This document shows positions 54,616 to 64,000 of a stretch of DNA of 64,000 nucleotides, one piece after another. Each line of letters begins with the position of its first letter. Positions within the stretch are counted from its first letter, which is position 1. Below the pieces are notes generated by a model. The model made no database searches, was not told where the DNA came from, and was given only the letters and a program-made list of their open reading frames with translations. The translations under genes were made by a program, and so were the position numbers. The stretch covers positions 94,016 to 158,015 of the forward strand of contig NZ_QYTW02000008.1 of the NCBI RefSeq assembly GCF_003605405.2, read 5' to 3'. The stretch is from Siminovitchia terrae (lineage in GTDB: Bacteria; Bacillota; Bacilli; Bacillales; Bacillaceae_C).

Positions 54616-54718
54616 TGTACAGGTCACCTCCCCTTTCTTCAACCTCATTGATCCAAAATAAAGGCGCAAGCTCCTGGAGCAGCGCGGGAAAACACGACAA
54701 TTCTTCAGTCAAACTACT
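54614..54718 (-). CDS. Possible small ORF coupled to dnaB
   Basis: A minus-strand frame of about 34 codons from a TTG, encoding TEELSCFPALLQELAPLFW and ending GGDLYIE-stop. Its TGA overlaps the dnaB start (TTGAATGA), as in translationally coupled genes. No good ribosome site is seen and an in-frame TAA closes it upstream. It could also be the end of a decayed gene. Not recognised. Confidence 0.3.
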
Positions 54719-54880
54719 GGTTTCAAATTATGGGATGCCTCTTGGATTAAACTCCTGCAGCTTTGTGACGAGGCTTTCTCAGGAGCACAATCTTCTTTGT
54801 GGGCTAAGTTCTGTCCCGTCGGTGGCTCTGGGACCCCCCTCTCCGTAGAAGCCGGTCCCAGTATAATGGGATGAAACTTT
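54719..54880 (-). ncRNA. Structured leader candidate between rplI and dnaB
   Basis: A GC-rich island in AT-rich flanks. Strong pairings on the minus strand: CTGGGACC with GGTCCCAG, TCCCA with TGGGA, CTCCTG with CAGGAG. The span looks like a folded RNA in the 5' leader of dnaB. I cannot assign it to a known riboswitch class. It could be a novel cis element, a terminator complex or a repeat. Confidence 0.35.
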
Positions 54881-54995
54881 TTAAAATTTATGTGTTTTAT
54901 CATTACTAATCAGTAAAAAAATGTGACCCGTAGTAACCAGATCACATTTTTATCGTTTATTCTATTCTATCATGAATCGATCAATGAGAAGTATA

Positions 54996-55445
54996 TTATT
55001 TTTGTTCCAGTACATGGACATTGAGAGTCGCTGTCACTTCATGATGAAGTTTAACCGGCACTTTCGTAACGCCAAGCGCCCGGATCGGCTGATCCATTTC
55101 AATTTTTCTGCGATCCACTTTGATGTCATGCGTCTTTTTCAGCTCATCTGCCACTTGCTTGTTGGTAATAGAGCCGAATAATCGTCCGCCTTCACCAGAT
55201 TTCGCTTTAATCTCAACCGTAAGCTTCTCTATTTTCTCTTTAAGGTTTTTAGCATCCTGAAGAGCTTCTTCTTCCAATTTCTGCTCTTTCTTTTGCTGGT
55301 TTTTAAGATTAGCCAAATTTCCAGGTGTTGCTTCAACTGCCAACCCTTGTTTTAAAAGGAAGTTTTGTGCATAACCGACAGCAACATCCTTCACTTCCCC
55401 TTTTTTACCTCTCCCTTTTACATCTTTTAAGAAAATTACTTTCAC
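54996..55445 (-). CDS. rplI: 50S ribosomal protein L9
   Basis: 149 residues, normal length: [32 protein letters not shown], long connecting helix, and the C-terminal domain with [16 protein letters not shown] start at 55445 with GGAGGT upstream, overlapping the gdpP stop by 4 bases (co-translation). Confidence 0.97.
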   Translation of the reverse strand: MKVIFLKDVKGRGKKGEVKDVAVGYAQNFLLKQGLAVEATPGNLANLKNQQKKEQKLEEEALQDAKNLKEKIEKLTVEIKAKSGEGGRLFGSITNKQVADELKKTHDIKVDRRKIEMDQPIRALGVTKVPVKLHHEVTATLNVHVLEQK

Positions 55446-57415
55446 GATGTTTGACCTCCTTCAAAATATTCATCCAACACCTGTCTTAACTGCAGCTCCG
55501 CTTCTACTACCGTGATTCCCGGAAGCTGTGCTGCTGCATTCGTCAGGTGTCCCCCTCCGCCGAGCATTTCCATAATAACCTGCACATTCACTTCTCCAAG
55601 GGAACGCGCGCTGATTCCTACAACCTCTTCCGCTCGTTTGGAGATAACAAACGATGCAGCTACACCATCCATTGTCAATAGTGTATCAGCCGCTTGTGCA
55701 ATCATGACCGGGCTATAGACTACATTTTCAACGCCGGTCGCGATGGTCACTCCGTTTCCGTAAAATTCCATTGTTTCAATCAGCTTAGCTCTTTTAATAT
55801 AAGATTCGATGTCTTCCTTCATAAAGCTTTGTACAAGAACTGTATCCGCTCCGCGAGCCCGCAAATAAGAAGCCGCATCAAATGTCCGGGATCCCGTTCG
55901 CAAAGTAAAGCTCTTCGTATCAACAATAATACCAGATAAAAGTGCCGTCGCTTCCAGTCTGTGAAGCTTTTTACTCTTCGGCTGGTATTCGAGCAATTCT
56001 GTCACAAGCTCAGCTGTAGACGAAGCATATGGCTCCATATAAACTAGCAGCGGCTTGTTGATAAAATCTTCGCTTCTCCGGTGATGATCTATGACGACGA
56101 CCCGGTCGGTTTTGTTCAACAGTTTTTCCTCAATCACTAGAGAAGGTTTATGTGTATCTACAACGACAAGTAGTGTACCTTCCGTTGCAATTTCTAGGGC
56201 ATCCTCAGGCGAAATGAACCTGGAATAAAGGTCTGGCTCGTTCTTTAATTCCTCCAGAAGTCTTCTGACACTTGTATCAATTTCATTGAAGTCAATGACT
56301 ATATAGCCTTCTTTTCCATTCATCTCTGCCGCTTTTCTGACCCCTATCGAAGCTCCGATTGCATCAAGATCTGGGAATTTATGCCCCATGATGATCACCT
56401 TGTCGCTTCCCAGGATTAAGTCTTTCAATGCATGAGAGATAACGCGGGCACGGACCCGAGTTCTTTTCTCCATTGGGTTTGTTTTCCCGCCATAGAATTT
56501 CAATTTTCCATTTGGCAGTTTCATTGCGACCTGGTCTCCCCCGCGTCCCAATGCCAAATCTAAGCTTGATTGGGAGAGTGATCCGAGTTCTGGAAAATCA
56601 GAAACGCCAAGCCCCACACCGATGCTTAAAGTAAGCGGCACATGCTGCTTTGCTGTCGTTTCCCTGACGACATCCAAGATAGAAAACTTATCCTGCTCTA
56701 GCTCATGCAATGTTTTTTCATTAAATAAAATAATAAACCGGTCCGATGATGTTCTTTTTAAAAAGATGCCGTGTTCCAAGGCCCAATTATTCAACAAAGC
56801 CGTAACCGTGCTATTGAGTTCACTTTTCGTCTGATCATTCATTCCCTGTGTCGCATCATCATAATTATCAAGCAGAATGGTCGCAATGACCTGACGTTCA
56901 TCCTGATACCGTTTCATCGTTTCGATTTCTTCCGTTACATCAAAAAAATAAAGAAGACGTTCTTCAATCTTCAAAAGTACGCGATATTTACGTTCATTCA
57001 ATGTAATGATCTCAGATTCTTTTTCCTGTTGAAGGGATGGTATGAGTGATTCGGCTACTTCATACAGTGAACGCCCCACAAGTGACGGCTCATTCAGCCG
57101 TGATGCCATGTAAGAATTGCTCCATTCAATGATATAATCTTCATTGAACAACATCACTCCGATCGGCATATCCAGTAGCGCTTCTTCCCCCACTTTTTTC
57201 ACACGGTGAGAAAGGGTGGAAATATACTTTTCAATCTCTCTCATCCTGTCCTTCTGGGAATTTAAAAATAATACCACGAAAATTACGAGCAAGAGAGCTC
57301 CTATCGCGCCTGCCCACCAGTAACGAAGACTGATGATTACAAGAAGAATGGCGCTTAAAGCTACAATCCCAATTATCGGAGGAAGGCTCTTCTTTCTATT
57401 TATATACGGCGGCAT
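55442..57415 (-). CDS. gdpP: Cyclic-di-AMP phosphodiesterase
   Basis: Membrane-bound enzyme that hydrolyses c-di-AMP to pApA and so tunes cell-wall and osmotic homeostasis. 657 residues: two TM helices (~12-50), heme-binding-type PAS (~70-150), degenerate GGDEF (~175-300), DHH domain ([14 protein letters not shown] ~340; [13 protein letters not shown] ~438) and DHHA1 with [12 protein letters not shown]. Overlap with rplI downstream indicates an operon. Confidence 0.95.
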   Translation of the reverse strand: MPPYINRKKSLPPIIGIVALSAILLVIISLRYWWAGAIGALLLVIFVVLFLNSQKDRMREIEKYISTLSHRVKKVGEEALLDMPIGVMLFNEDYIIEWSNSYMASRLNEPSLVGRSLYEVAESLIPSLQQEKESEIITLNERKYRVLLKIEERLLYFFDVTEEIETMKRYQDERQVIATILLDNYDDATQGMNDQTKSELNSTVTALLNNWALEHGIFLKRTSSDRFIILFNEKTLHELEQDKFSILDVVRETTAKQHVPLTLSIGVGLGVSDFPELGSLSQSSLDLALGRGGDQVAMKLPNGKLKFYGGKTNPMEKRTRVRARVISHALKDLILGSDKVIIMGHKFPDLDAIGASIGVRKAAEMNGKEGYIVIDFNEIDTSVRRLLEELKNEPDLYSRFISPEDALEIATEGTLLVVVDTHKPSLVIEEKLLNKTDRVVVIDHHRRSEDFINKPLLVYMEPYASSTAELVTELLEYQPKSKKLHRLEATALLSGIIVDTKSFTLRTGSRTFDAASYLRARGADTVLVQSFMKEDIESYIKRAKLIETMEFYGNGVTIATGVENVVYSPVMIAQAADTLLTMDGVAASFVISKRAEEVVGISARSLGEVNVQVIMEMLGGGGHLTNAAAQLPGITVVEAELQLRQVLDEYFEGGQTS

Positions 57416-57457
57416 CCTTTCAGCTCCCTTAACTCCATACTAATTTTTTTCATATCA

Positions 57458-58396
57458 TTACTTCTTTGCCAATCGTTGTCTTAAATCAAAGCCTAAATCA
57501 ATTATACCTAATAACCTGATGATAGAGAAAAACAATGGCAGTAAAAAAGTCATAACCGTTGCCGTAACCGGTATAGCTTTGGACCACTTTTTCACATGAC
57601 TGTAGTAATAGATGAAAGCCAGTCCCTGAATCATCAGCAATATCTGCAATATATAAGCAGCATTGACGACGGTCATATGTAAAAACGTTCCTTCTGCAGG
57701 TTTAACGAAGAGGGTAACCATCAAGGTGATTAAATAATACCATAAGATGCTTTTTGGGAATTTAGCCGTCCTAAAAGGAGGGAATTTCGGCACATGAATC
57801 CCAAACCTCTTAATAATCGGAAAGTTGATCACCATGAAAAGAATAACGTATAAGAATGCACTACCCAACAGAAGGCTTGGGGCCAAGGTTTTTATTAATC
57901 CGATCATATGCTGAACCTGCTTTTGCAGGTTAGGATCAGGAGCCTGTCCTAGCGCTCTCATCATGTCAGCATATTGGTCGGCAGAACTTGAAAAGACCCG
58001 AATCAGTTCATCAAAGAAATTCATACCAAACAGTTGAGTCGCAAGCACGTAAAATAATAAAACATTACCCAAAAACACCAAACTCGAAGCCATATAGGTA
58101 ACCATCTTAGTTTTTCCGGTCCGAATGCAATATCCCATCATTATACCAGTTGTCCCATATAGGATAGCAATTGGAGCAGCAAGCACCGTCCCTGCTACCA
58201 TAGCCATAAAAATGGATCCTACGACTAAAACAATTGAATTTTTCAAAGGATATTTTGAACTATAGAAAAGAAAGGGTAATATTAGAAAAAATTGAGTGGC
58301 GAGCGTCGCCATCGGAACGAAGACAGAAAAAAGCAGCAACACTGTAAAAATCGTAAGCATCAGCGCCCCTTCTGTCAACATGCGCGTATTTTTCAC
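57458..58396 (-). CDS. yybS: YybS-family membrane protein (DUF2232)
   Basis: 312 residues with about eight hydrophobic helices; DUF2232 family. The start GTG 58396 follows GAGGTG. It precedes gdpP-rplI by 42 bases as in other Bacillaceae. Function unproven; the fold recalls ECF S components. Confidence 0.85.
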   Translation of the reverse strand: MKNTRMLTEGALMLTIFTVLLLFSVFVPMATLATQFFLILPFLFYSSKYPLKNSIVLVVGSIFMAMVAGTVLAAPIAILYGTTGIMMGYCIRTGKTKMVTYMASSLVFLGNVLLFYVLATQLFGMNFFDELIRVFSSSADQYADMMRALGQAPDPNLQKQVQHMIGLIKTLAPSLLLGSAFLYVILFMVINFPIIKRFGIHVPKFPPFRTAKFPKSILWYYLITLMVTLFVKPAEGTFLHMTVVNAAYILQILLMIQGLAFIYYYSHVKKWSKAIPVTATVMTFLLPLFFSIIRLLGIIDLGFDLRQRLAKK

Positions 58397-58763
58397 TTTT
58401 TCACCTCATTAAGTATGTACCAGTCTATTTTAACAAAAAACACCTGATAAGTCACAATCCACAAGGACATTCTTAAAGTAAGCATTTATTTGGTAAGCGG
58501 ATTACTTCGGACCGGATAAATCAAGAATCTTGCGGAAGGATTTGCCGAGGTTGAATGACTCATTTTTATTGTACTGCTAGATATCTTATGCAGCTATTGA
58601 GATAGGTGGGGATATTGGATACCTCTAATAAAGTAAAGAAGAATGAAATATGAGGATGCCACTAAAGTCTAGGGAAGTGCTGAAAAAGTTGTGATGATGT
58701 TCCTGCACCAAGACTTTTGGCTGCGTCGATACTAGACGTGACACTCTAAGGTTTATTCACAAT
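58397..58763. other. Intergenic
   Basis: No gene or site that I can support between yybS and the rpsR terminator. The yybS promoter should lie here. Confidence 0.3.
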
Positions 58764-58806
58764 CAAAAAAGGAGCAGCAAGGATTTCTCCTCATTGCTCC
58801 CTTTTG
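58764..58806 (-). terminator. Terminator of the rpsF-ssb-rpsR operon
   Basis: On the minus strand AAAAGGGAGCA..AGGA pairs with TCCT..TGCTCCTTTT, followed by TT, immediately after the rpsR stop. Confidence 0.85.
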
Positions 58807-58807
58807 A

Positions 58808-59044
<237 letters not shown>

Positions 59045-59068
59045 TTAAAACCCTCCTTCACAATTTTA

Positions 59069-59572
59069 TTAAAATGGAAGATCGTCATCTGAGATATCGA
59101 TTGGTTGTCCATCATTTGAGAACGGATCCTCATCTGTCCGAGTATAGCCCTGGTTCTTTTGGTCGCCGTAGGATGAGCCTTGGCTTCGTTGGCCGCCACC
59201 GCCACCATACGGGCTTTCACCAAAATCACGGCCACGATCTTGTGAAGCAGCACCTCTAGGCTCCAGAAATTGAACACTGTCTGCAACTACTTCAGTTACA
59301 TACACCCGTTTTCCATTCTGATCATCATAACTCCGTGTCTGCAAACGACCGTCAACCCCAGCCAAGCTTCCTTTTTTCAAGAAGTTGGCAACATTTTCTG
59401 CCGGTCGACGCCAAATAACACAATTGACAAAATCTGCTTCACGTTCCCCCTGCTGATTTGTAAACGTACGGTTAACAGCTAATGTGAAGTTCGCAACCGG
59501 TACTCCGTTAGGAGTATAACGCAGATCTGGATCTTTAGTTAATCGGCCAACTAATACTACTCGGTTCATCAT
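59069..59572 (-). CDS. ssb: Single-stranded DNA-binding protein
   Basis: 167 residues from ATG 59572 (AGAGGT 8 bases upstream; [15 protein letters not shown]). OB-fold (~1-105), Gly/Gln/Ser-rich linker, and the acidic tail DDDLPF that recruits replication partners. Between rpsF and rpsR as in B. subtilis ssbA. Confidence 0.96.
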   Translation of the reverse strand: MMNRVVLVGRLTKDPDLRYTPNGVPVANFTLAVNRTFTNQQGEREADFVNCVIWRRPAENVANFLKKGSLAGVDGRLQTRSYDDQNGKRVYVTEVVADSVQFLEPRGAASQDRGRDFGESPYGGGGGQRSQGSSYGDQKNQGYTRTDEDPFSNDGQPIDISDDDLPF

Positions 59573-59635
59573 CAGAATCAACCTCTTCCCGATTTACTAT
59601 TCTTACAATGTTCCACGTGGAACATTTATTTCTGT

Positions 59636-59926
59636 TTATTTTTCTTCTTGTTTAATTACGATATGACGAATGATATCATCGTTGATTTTAGCAAGACGAT
59701 CAAATTCCTGAACAGCTTCAGCATTTGCATTTGCATGGATTAAGCGGTAATATCCTTCACGGAAATCCTCAATCTCATATGCCAAACGACGCTTGCCCCA
59801 ATCCTTCGATTCGATGATTTCAGCCCCTTCAGAAGTAAGAATATTATCGAAACGTTCTACAACAGATTGTTTCGCTTCTTCCTCAATGTTAGGACGAATA
59901 ATGTACATGATTTCGTACTTTCTCAT
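59636..59926 (-). CDS. rpsF: 30S ribosomal protein S6
   Basis: 96 residues from ATG 59926 (GGAGGTGGATC upstream): [32 protein letters not shown]. First gene of the S6-SSB-S18 operon. Normal length. Confidence 0.97.
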   Translation of the reverse strand: MRKYEIMYIIRPNIEEEAKQSVVERFDNILTSEGAEIIESKDWGKRRLAYEIEDFREGYYRLIHANANAEAVQEFDRLAKINDDIIRHIVIKQEEK

Positions 59927-59950
59927 CAATGATCCACCTCCTTATGGTCT

Positions 59951-59982
59951 GTGCGGCCCTCAAAAATAATCGAGGGCAAGGA
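59951..59982 (-). promoter_or_regulatory. Candidate S6:S18 autoregulatory leader hairpin
   Basis: On the minus strand GCCCTC / GAGGGC hairpin immediately followed by CCGC, just before the rpsF Shine-Dalgarno. A conserved CCG near a stem is the mark of the S6:S18-binding leader motif in many bacteria. The match is by eye only. Confidence 0.4.
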
Positions 59983-60150
59983 GCAACTTTCATTACTCAC
60001 AGAGAGAAATTATAACATAAAGGCTCTCATAAGACAAATATTTATTCTCACATTTTAATGTGCTAATAAATAGTTCTTTTATCATTATAGAACATACGTT
60101 CTAATTAATCAACATATTGCTCCAATGAAAGTTTAACATCAACAAATAAA

Positions 60151-60184
60151 AAGCCATGCTCGCTTTTACAGCTTGCATGGCCTT
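60151..60184 (-). terminator. Terminator after the DUF378 gene
   Basis: On the minus strand AAGGCCATGC / GCATGGCTT followed by TTT, directly downstream of the stop at 60188. Confidence 0.8.
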
Positions 60185-60187
60185 CAA

Positions 60188-60529
60188 TTATTCTTCCTCA
60201 TTATCATACAAATTTTTGGATGGGTTGAAGTTAAGATCTAGATCTGGATCTTCGGCAAATTCCGTTCCATAGTTTGGTCGAACGCCTGTTTCTTCATCTA
60301 TAACTGGGCTTGTATAACGTTCACTCTCGTCCGCTTCCTCCCGATCGAAGAAATATGACAAGCAAATAAGACCGCTTAATCCAACTAAGGTATAGATTAA
60401 ACGTGATAAGCCCGCAGTTTGCCCGCCAAATATGGCAGACACGAGGTCAAACCTGAATAATCCGATCAACCCCCAGTTGATAGCTCCAATAATGACCAGG
60501 GCCAAGGCAATTTTACGTAGTGTGCTCAT
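60188..60529 (-). CDS. DUF378 family small membrane protein
   Basis: 113 residues from ATG 60529 (GGGGGTG upstream). The DUF378 core has two TM helices: LALVIIGAINWGLIGLFRFD and IYTLVGLSGLICLSYFF. An unusually long acidic C-terminal tail (~50 residues, DPDLDLNF near the end) follows. Function unknown. Confidence 0.85.
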   Translation of the reverse strand: MSTLRKIALALVIIGAINWGLIGLFRFDLVSAIFGGQTAGLSRLIYTLVGLSGLICLSYFFDREEADESERYTSPVIDEETGVRPNYGTEFAEDPDLDLNFNPSKNLYDNEEE

Positions 60530-60635
60530 ATAGAACACCCCCTTTTGTCTTCAAAAGAACCAACAGCTACATTTACTATTGATTCGGTACTATTATTTGA
60601 AGAAAAGGGGTGCTTTATACTGTTTAGAGCTCGTT

Positions 60636-62192
60636 TTATTTTTTAGCGATGGCAGCCTGCTCTCTCAACATAAATTTTTGCAGTTTACCGCTGGCATTTC
60701 TCGGAAGGTCCTCCATGAATTCATAACGGCGCGGCCTTTTATACCTAGCAAGGCGATTGTTATCCGTACAAAATTTATCCAGTTCCTCAGCCGTTATCGA
60801 AGGGTCTTTTTTCACCACAAAAGCGACAACCCTTTCTCCCCACATTTCATCCGGCTCGCCGACTACTGCGGCATCCAAAATGCCGGGATGTTCAAAAAGG
60901 ACATCTTCGACTTCCCTTGAATAGATGTTTTCGCCACCCGAAATGATCATATCTTTCACACGGTCACTTACCCACAAAACGCCTTCTTCATCCATGTATC
61001 CAATATCTCCCGAGTGATACCATCCTTTATACATTGCTTCTTTTGTAGCATCCGGACAGTTAAAATATCCCAGCATTGTACTGGGTCCCTTCACGATGAT
61101 TTCTCCTAGTTCCCCAGGAGGACAAATATCGTGCGGATCAGACGGCACTCCTTCTTTTACTTTGACCACTCTTATTTCATGATTAATCAAAGGTTTTCCA
61201 GCCGCTCCTGATTTTGACAATTGCTCATCATCATATAGCACAGATATAGCAGGACCCATTTCAGTCATTCCATATGCCTGAAATAAATCAATCCCCAAAG
61301 TATTATTTACTTCTTTTACAAGGACCGGGGCCATAGGAGCTCCACCGTAAAGCCCAGCACGCAAGCTGGAAAAATCAGCTTCTGTTAAATCTTCACGCAG
61401 TATCATATTCCACATTGTTGGTGCACCAAAAAAATGGGTGATTCTTTCCTCCTTTATAGCATGAATAAGCTCCTTTGCATTAAATTGATGCATAATTATA
61501 TTGGAACCGCCCATCATAAGACGTGGAAGGAAAGCACAATGGAGCTCGGCACAGTGAAACATAGGTGCTACACACAGACCCCTCTCATTTTTTGTCACAC
61601 GCATAACAGCCGACATGATGAGACTTTGATCCACCATATTACGATGGGAATGTATGACACCTTTAGGCATCCCTGTTGTTCCAGAGGTATACATGACGGC
61701 GTAGGGATCATTTTCATTGAGTTCACAAGCTGGCCTCACGGTCGAAGCATTGAACATTTCCTCGTCATAATCTTTTGCAAACGAATCGGGCTCGTCAATG
61801 CACCAAAACTGGATATCCGAAATTGACTGTGCCGCATACGTAACTGGACTGCTCGTTGCTTTTTCATACAACACGATTTTCGGGGCTGCATCACGTAAAA
61901 TGAATTCCAATTCTTTTCCCGTCAGGCGAAAATTGATAGGGTTGAAAACTGCGCCGATTTTCATACAGGCAAACAGAGTAGTTGCAAATTCAGCTGTGTT
62001 ATATAAAACAGTGGATACCCTGTCTCCTTTTTCTACTCCCGCATGTTTAAATGCATTGGCAAGCTTGTTCACCTCCAGATCCCAATCACGGTAGGTCCAG
62101 CTTTTTCCTAGTCTCCGATCCACAAGCCCTTCCTTTAAGGGAAACTTCGAAACAGTTTGCTCAAATACATCCCTGAGTGTAGGTCCTCCCAT
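60636..62192 (-). CDS. Long-chain/medium-chain fatty acyl-CoA ligase
   Basis: ANL-superfamily acid:CoA ligase, 518 residues from ATG 62192 (GGGAG 8 bases upstream). AMP-binding motif YTSGTTGMPKG (~167), YGMTEMGP, GWYHSGDIGYMD, RVKDMIISGGENIYS, and the C-terminal catalytic Lys in NASGKLQKF. It follows the thiolase gene by 24 bases. It probably activates a fatty or branched acid for beta-oxidation; the exact substrate is unknown. Confidence 0.9.
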   Translation of the reverse strand: MGGPTLRDVFEQTVSKFPLKEGLVDRRLGKSWTYRDWDLEVNKLANAFKHAGVEKGDRVSTVLYNTAEFATTLFACMKIGAVFNPINFRLTGKELEFILRDAAPKIVLYEKATSSPVTYAAQSISDIQFWCIDEPDSFAKDYDEEMFNASTVRPACELNENDPYAVMYTSGTTGMPKGVIHSHRNMVDQSLIMSAVMRVTKNERGLCVAPMFHCAELHCAFLPRLMMGGSNIIMHQFNAKELIHAIKEERITHFFGAPTMWNMILREDLTEADFSSLRAGLYGGAPMAPVLVKEVNNTLGIDLFQAYGMTEMGPAISVLYDDEQLSKSGAAGKPLINHEIRVVKVKEGVPSDPHDICPPGELGEIIVKGPSTMLGYFNCPDATKEAMYKGWYHSGDIGYMDEEGVLWVSDRVKDMIISGGENIYSREVEDVLFEHPGILDAAVVGEPDEMWGERVVAFVVKKDPSITAEELDKFCTDNNRLARYKRPRRYEFMEDLPRNASGKLQKFMLREQAAIAKK

Positions 62193-62216
62193 GTATACCA
62201 CTCCCTGTATTGAAAT

Positions 62217-63356
62217 TTACTGTTCAAGTCTTTCAATTATTGTCGCGTTGGCCATGCCGAAACCTTCACAAATCGCCTGAAGTCCATATTTCTTATTCTG
62301 CCTTTCCAATTCATGAACCAATGTCGTCATAACCCTTGCCCCGCTTGCACCAAGCGGATGCCCTAATGCAATCGCACCTCCATTCACATTCAATTTTGCT
62401 GGGTTCGCTCCGGTTTCTTTCAGCCATTGGAGCGGAACAGAGGCGAAGGCTTCGTTTACTTCAAATAAATCTATATCTGAAAGGTTCATTCCGGCTTTTT
62501 CCAATGCTTTTTCCGTTGCCGCTACCGGTCCTGTCAGCATTAAGGTGGGGTCAGACCCCACTACTGACCTGGAAATAACTCGAAAGCGAGGTCTTACCCC
62601 AAGTTCCTCCGCCTTTTTTCGGGACATGAGCAATATGGCTGCAGCCCCGTCGCTGATTTGGCTCGCATTACCTGCGGTGATTTTTCCAGTTTTTATAAAA
62701 GGAGGTTCTAAAGCTGCTAGTTTTTCCATTGATGTATTTTCACGGGGACCTTCATCGTTATTCATCATTCCACTTTCAGTAATGATTTTCATGATCTCAC
62801 GATCAAATCGCCCTTCCTTTATAGCTCTTACTGCCTTTTCATGGCTCTCCAGGGAAAAATGGTCGAGCTCTTCCCTTGTAAAACCCCATTGCTCTGCAAT
62901 CCGTTCCGCCGACAATCCTTGGTTAATTATTTCATAACGATCCGTTAGCTGTTTACTGTTTCTAGCTCCCTGCAAATTCGAAAGCATGGGAACTCGCGAC
63001 ATATTCTCCACTCCGCAAGCTATAACGACATCCATGTCTCCGCTTAAAATCGCCTGGCATGCAAAATGGACAGCCTGCTGGCTTGAACCACACTGTCTGT
63101 CAATGGTGACTCCCGGAACTGTCATGGGATATCCCGCTATCAATACTGCGAGCCTTGCAATATCATTCGCCTGTTCACTTGTCTGTGTAACGCAGCCGGC
63201 AATGACATCCTCCACATAGCTTGCTTCCACACCAGCCCGTTCAGTAATTTCCTTTAAAACCATGGCAAGCAGCTCGTCCGGGCGTATAAGACTTAGCATC
63301 CCGTTCCTTTTTCCAACCGGTGTCCTAACAGCTTCAACTATGACAACTTCCCTCAA
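62217..63356 (-). CDS. Acetyl-CoA acyltransferase (thiolase)
   Basis: 379 residues. Catalytic Cys in TIDRQCGSSQQA (~89), His in GHPLGASGAR (~332), Cys in CEGFGMANA (~363). TTG start at 63356 with AGGGGGAG 6 bases upstream. It is coupled with the ligase in a beta-oxidation unit. A cre-like palindrome lies 23 bases upstream of the start. Confidence 0.9.
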   Translation of the reverse strand: MREVVIVEAVRTPVGKRNGMLSLIRPDELLAMVLKEITERAGVEASYVEDVIAGCVTQTSEQANDIARLAVLIAGYPMTVPGVTIDRQCGSSQQAVHFACQAILSGDMDVVIACGVENMSRVPMLSNLQGARNSKQLTDRYEIINQGLSAERIAEQWGFTREELDHFSLESHEKAVRAIKEGRFDREIMKIITESGMMNNDEGPRENTSMEKLAALEPPFIKTGKITAGNASQISDGAAAILLMSRKKAEELGVRPRFRVISRSVVGSDPTLMLTGPVAATEKALEKAGMNLSDIDLFEVNEAFASVPLQWLKETGANPAKLNVNGGAIALGHPLGASGARVMTTLVHELERQNKKYGLQAICEGFGMANATIIERLEQ

Positions 63357-63378
63357 ACACTTCTCCCCCTTAGTTATT

Positions 63379-63392
63379 AGAAAGCGCTTACT
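63379..63392. promoter_or_regulatory. Candidate cre (CcpA) site
   Basis: AGAAAGCGCTTACT has the AAGCGCTT core of catabolite-responsive elements, upstream of the thiolase-ligase unit. Outer positions deviate from consensus. Confidence 0.45.
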
Positions 63393-63593
63393 TTTCTTTT
63401 TCGATAAACTCTCGTCATTTTCCTTCTTTGGGGTGTTCTATTTGAAAAAGAATAGAGAAAATTGACTAAATGTCACATGAAAGATGATAAAATACAAAAA
63501 GAGAGCCATTTATATTGTTTTTTCAACCAAACAGCTTTGGAGTGCAAGTGAGTGTAATGGGTTTAAGAGAAAAGATAAGGAAGAGGTAATGAA

Positions 63594-63962
63594 ATGGATA
63601 GAAAAAGCATTGAAGCCTATTGTTTAAAACTCGCAGGTACCACCCAAGATTACCAAAAGGATTGGGAAGCTGACCGATTTTTTATCGGAACCAAGATGTA
63701 TGCAATGATTGGTGGAGATTCAAATGGGAAACCCATCTTAACATTAAAATGTGATCCGATTCTTTCAGAGGAATTACGAGAGGATAATGAAGCAGTCATT
63801 CCCGGATATTATATGAATAAAAAACACTGGAACTCAATTTACTTTGAATCAAACATATCAAATGAGTTGATAGAAAAATTGATTGCGCATTCCTACAACC
63901 TAGTCTTGAAAAATTTACCAAAAAAAGCACAAAAAGAGATTGGTCTTCCATTTGAAATATGA
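63594..63962 (+). CDS. MmcQ/YjbR family DNA-binding protein
   Basis: 122 residues, MmcQ/YjbR (CyaY-like fold): YCLKLAGTTQDYQKDWEAD, KMYAMIGGDS, and the C-terminal HWNSIYFES followed by SYNLVLKNLPKK. ATG 63594 with AGAGG upstream. It is divergent from the thiolase gene. Molecular role not established. Confidence 0.85.
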   Translation: MDRKSIEAYCLKLAGTTQDYQKDWEADRFFIGTKMYAMIGGDSNGKPILTLKCDPILSEELREDNEAVIPGYYMNKKHWNSIYFESNISNELIEKLIAHSYNLVLKNLPKKAQKEIGLPFEI

Positions 63963-64000
63963 ATGTCTAAGAAAAGTTAAGTGAATTTTGGTAAGGGAGC

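Overview
The window is low-GC Gram-positive DNA of a Bacillaceae type (Bacillus sensu lato). The evidence is the walRKHIJ-htrA-rlmH block, the purA, dnaB (dnaC of B. subtilis), rplI, gdpP, yybS and rpsR-ssb-rpsF block, M-box magnesium riboswitches, a PurR operator, strong AGGAGG-type ribosome binding sites and frequent GTG/TTG starts. In B. subtilis these blocks lie on the left side of oriC, so the replication fork here probably runs from high to low coordinates, co-directional with the mostly minus-strand genes.

Region 1 (1-15.9 kb): one long minus-strand cluster. In transcription order it holds a class III CoA-transferase, an acyl-CoA dehydrogenase, urocanate hydratase, a divergent second urocanate hydratase, a YesN/AraC-type response regulator, etfB, etfA, an ETF-linked membrane Fe-S oxidoreductase, imidazolonepropionase and formimidoylglutamase. 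A YjiH-like membrane transporter is divergent. There is no histidase. The set fits a pathway in which a saturated imidazole acid (for example imidazolepropionate) is CoA-activated, dehydrogenated through ETF into the quinone pool and then fed into the lower histidine pathway. This is inference. A hybrid sensor kinase with two different kinase modules follows at 16.8-20 kb and could partner the orphan response regulator.

Region 2 (20-27.6 kb): a marR-MFS pair with a palindromic operator, a Fur-controlled DUF2325-flavodoxin pair beside a candidate C-rich Fur-regulated sRNA, a cytoplasmic sugar dehydrogenase-like beta-propeller, a membrane protein and a kinase remnant. Seven copies of a ~190 bp structured element, probably IS200/IS605-derived (PATE-like), are scattered through 2.4-36.2 kb, all in one orientation.

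Region 3 (27.6-40.05 kb): downstream of rlmH the last ~45 bp of that gene recur three times as direct repeats, near 27.64, 29.58 and 37.29 kb. This is the architecture of staphylococcal SCC cassettes, whose attB is the rlmH 3' end. The three intervals carry (a) a split UxaA/SuyAB-type lyase, (b) a GNAT enzyme, three CorA paralogues with two M-box riboswitches, an oligopeptide-binding lipoprotein and an RpiR regulator, and (c) a LysR regulator with a CofE-like ligase. No ccr recombinase is visible.

Region 4 (40-64 kb): core genome. It contains rlmH, a DnaA-box cluster, a small CxxH/CxxC protein, htrA, walJIHKR, a VWA lipoprotein, purA, a beta-lactamase-fold hydrolase, dnaB, rplI-gdpP, yybS, rpsF-ssb-rpsR, a DUF378 protein, an acyl-CoA ligase with a thiolase, and an MmcQ/YjbR protein. 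No tRNA, rRNA or CRISPR array was seen.
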